A stretch of 6,116 nucleotides of DNA from an uncultured Candidatus Altimarinota bacterium (GTDB taxonomy: Bacteria > Patescibacteriota > Gracilibacteria > CAIRYL01), in contig CAMZLA010000076.1 in the NCBI GenBank assembly GCA_947311665.1, positions 1 through 6,116 on the forward strand, in the 5' to 3' direction. The translations under genes and the position numbers were made by a program. The notes beneath the pieces are model-generated. The model saw only the letters and a program-made list of their open reading frames with translations, had not been told where the DNA came from and ran no database searches. This document shows positions 6,101 through 6,116 of the stretch, one piece after another (within the stretch, counting starts at the first letter, position 1; the number at the start of each line of letters is the position of its first letter).

Positions 6101-6116
6101 AATAAAGATAAAAAAA

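Noticed and set aside
1..6116. CRISPR array, insertion sequence or phage segment
   Set aside because: No regularly spaced repeats, transposase or phage-type protein can be seen on either strand.

Overview
The window is a strongly AT-rich piece of a bacterial chromosome. It carries four protein genes and two tRNA genes, most of them serving translation. The genes are tightly packed, start without visible Shine-Dalgarno sequences, and use A/T-ending codons (GGA for Gly, GCA for Ala, CGA and AGA for Arg). This style, with a divergent MurJ and a small membrane protein of no known family, suggests a small-genome lineage such as Candidate Phyla Radiation/Patescibacteria. That is inference from style, because no rRNA or ribosomal protein is present. 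The standard code fits. The three long genes have no in-frame TGA, and CGA falls at arginine positions with a matching tRNA-Arg(UCG) encoded here. The recoded Gracilibacteria/Absconditabacteria codes are therefore unlikely.

Layout. Bases 20-283 (minus) encode an 87-residue single-span membrane protein. Bases 322-1893 (minus) encode a MurJ/MviN-family lipid flippase. The two are probably co-transcribed from a promoter at 1914-1941. A 155-bp divergent intergenic region (1894-2048) holds that promoter, a perfect 14-bp palindrome, a weaker promoter candidate for the plus strand and a leader inverted repeat. Bases 2049-4238 (plus) encode methionyl-tRNA synthetase. Next on the plus strand come tRNA-Arg(UCG) at 4339-4415 and tRNA-Tyr(GUA) at 4447-4532. 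A symmetric A-run/stem/T-run element at 4545-4581 separates them from the convergent glutamyl-tRNA synthetase gene (4619-6100, minus).

The most notable feature is the methionyl-tRNA synthetase. Its catalytic and anticodon-binding parts look like the single-zinc-knuckle (Thermus-like) type. In place of the usual C-terminal OB-fold tRNA-binding domain it carries about 220 residues that resemble a B3/B4 domain, the fold of the PheRS beta-subunit editing module and of stand-alone B3/B4 proteins. If the assignment holds, this is a synthetase with a tRNA-editing-like module fused in cis. Other points of interest are an altered HIGH motif in the same enzyme, a MurJ that lacks several conserved charged residues, and two tRNAs that each carry pyrimidine-pyrimidine stem mismatches and sit inside short inverted repeats.
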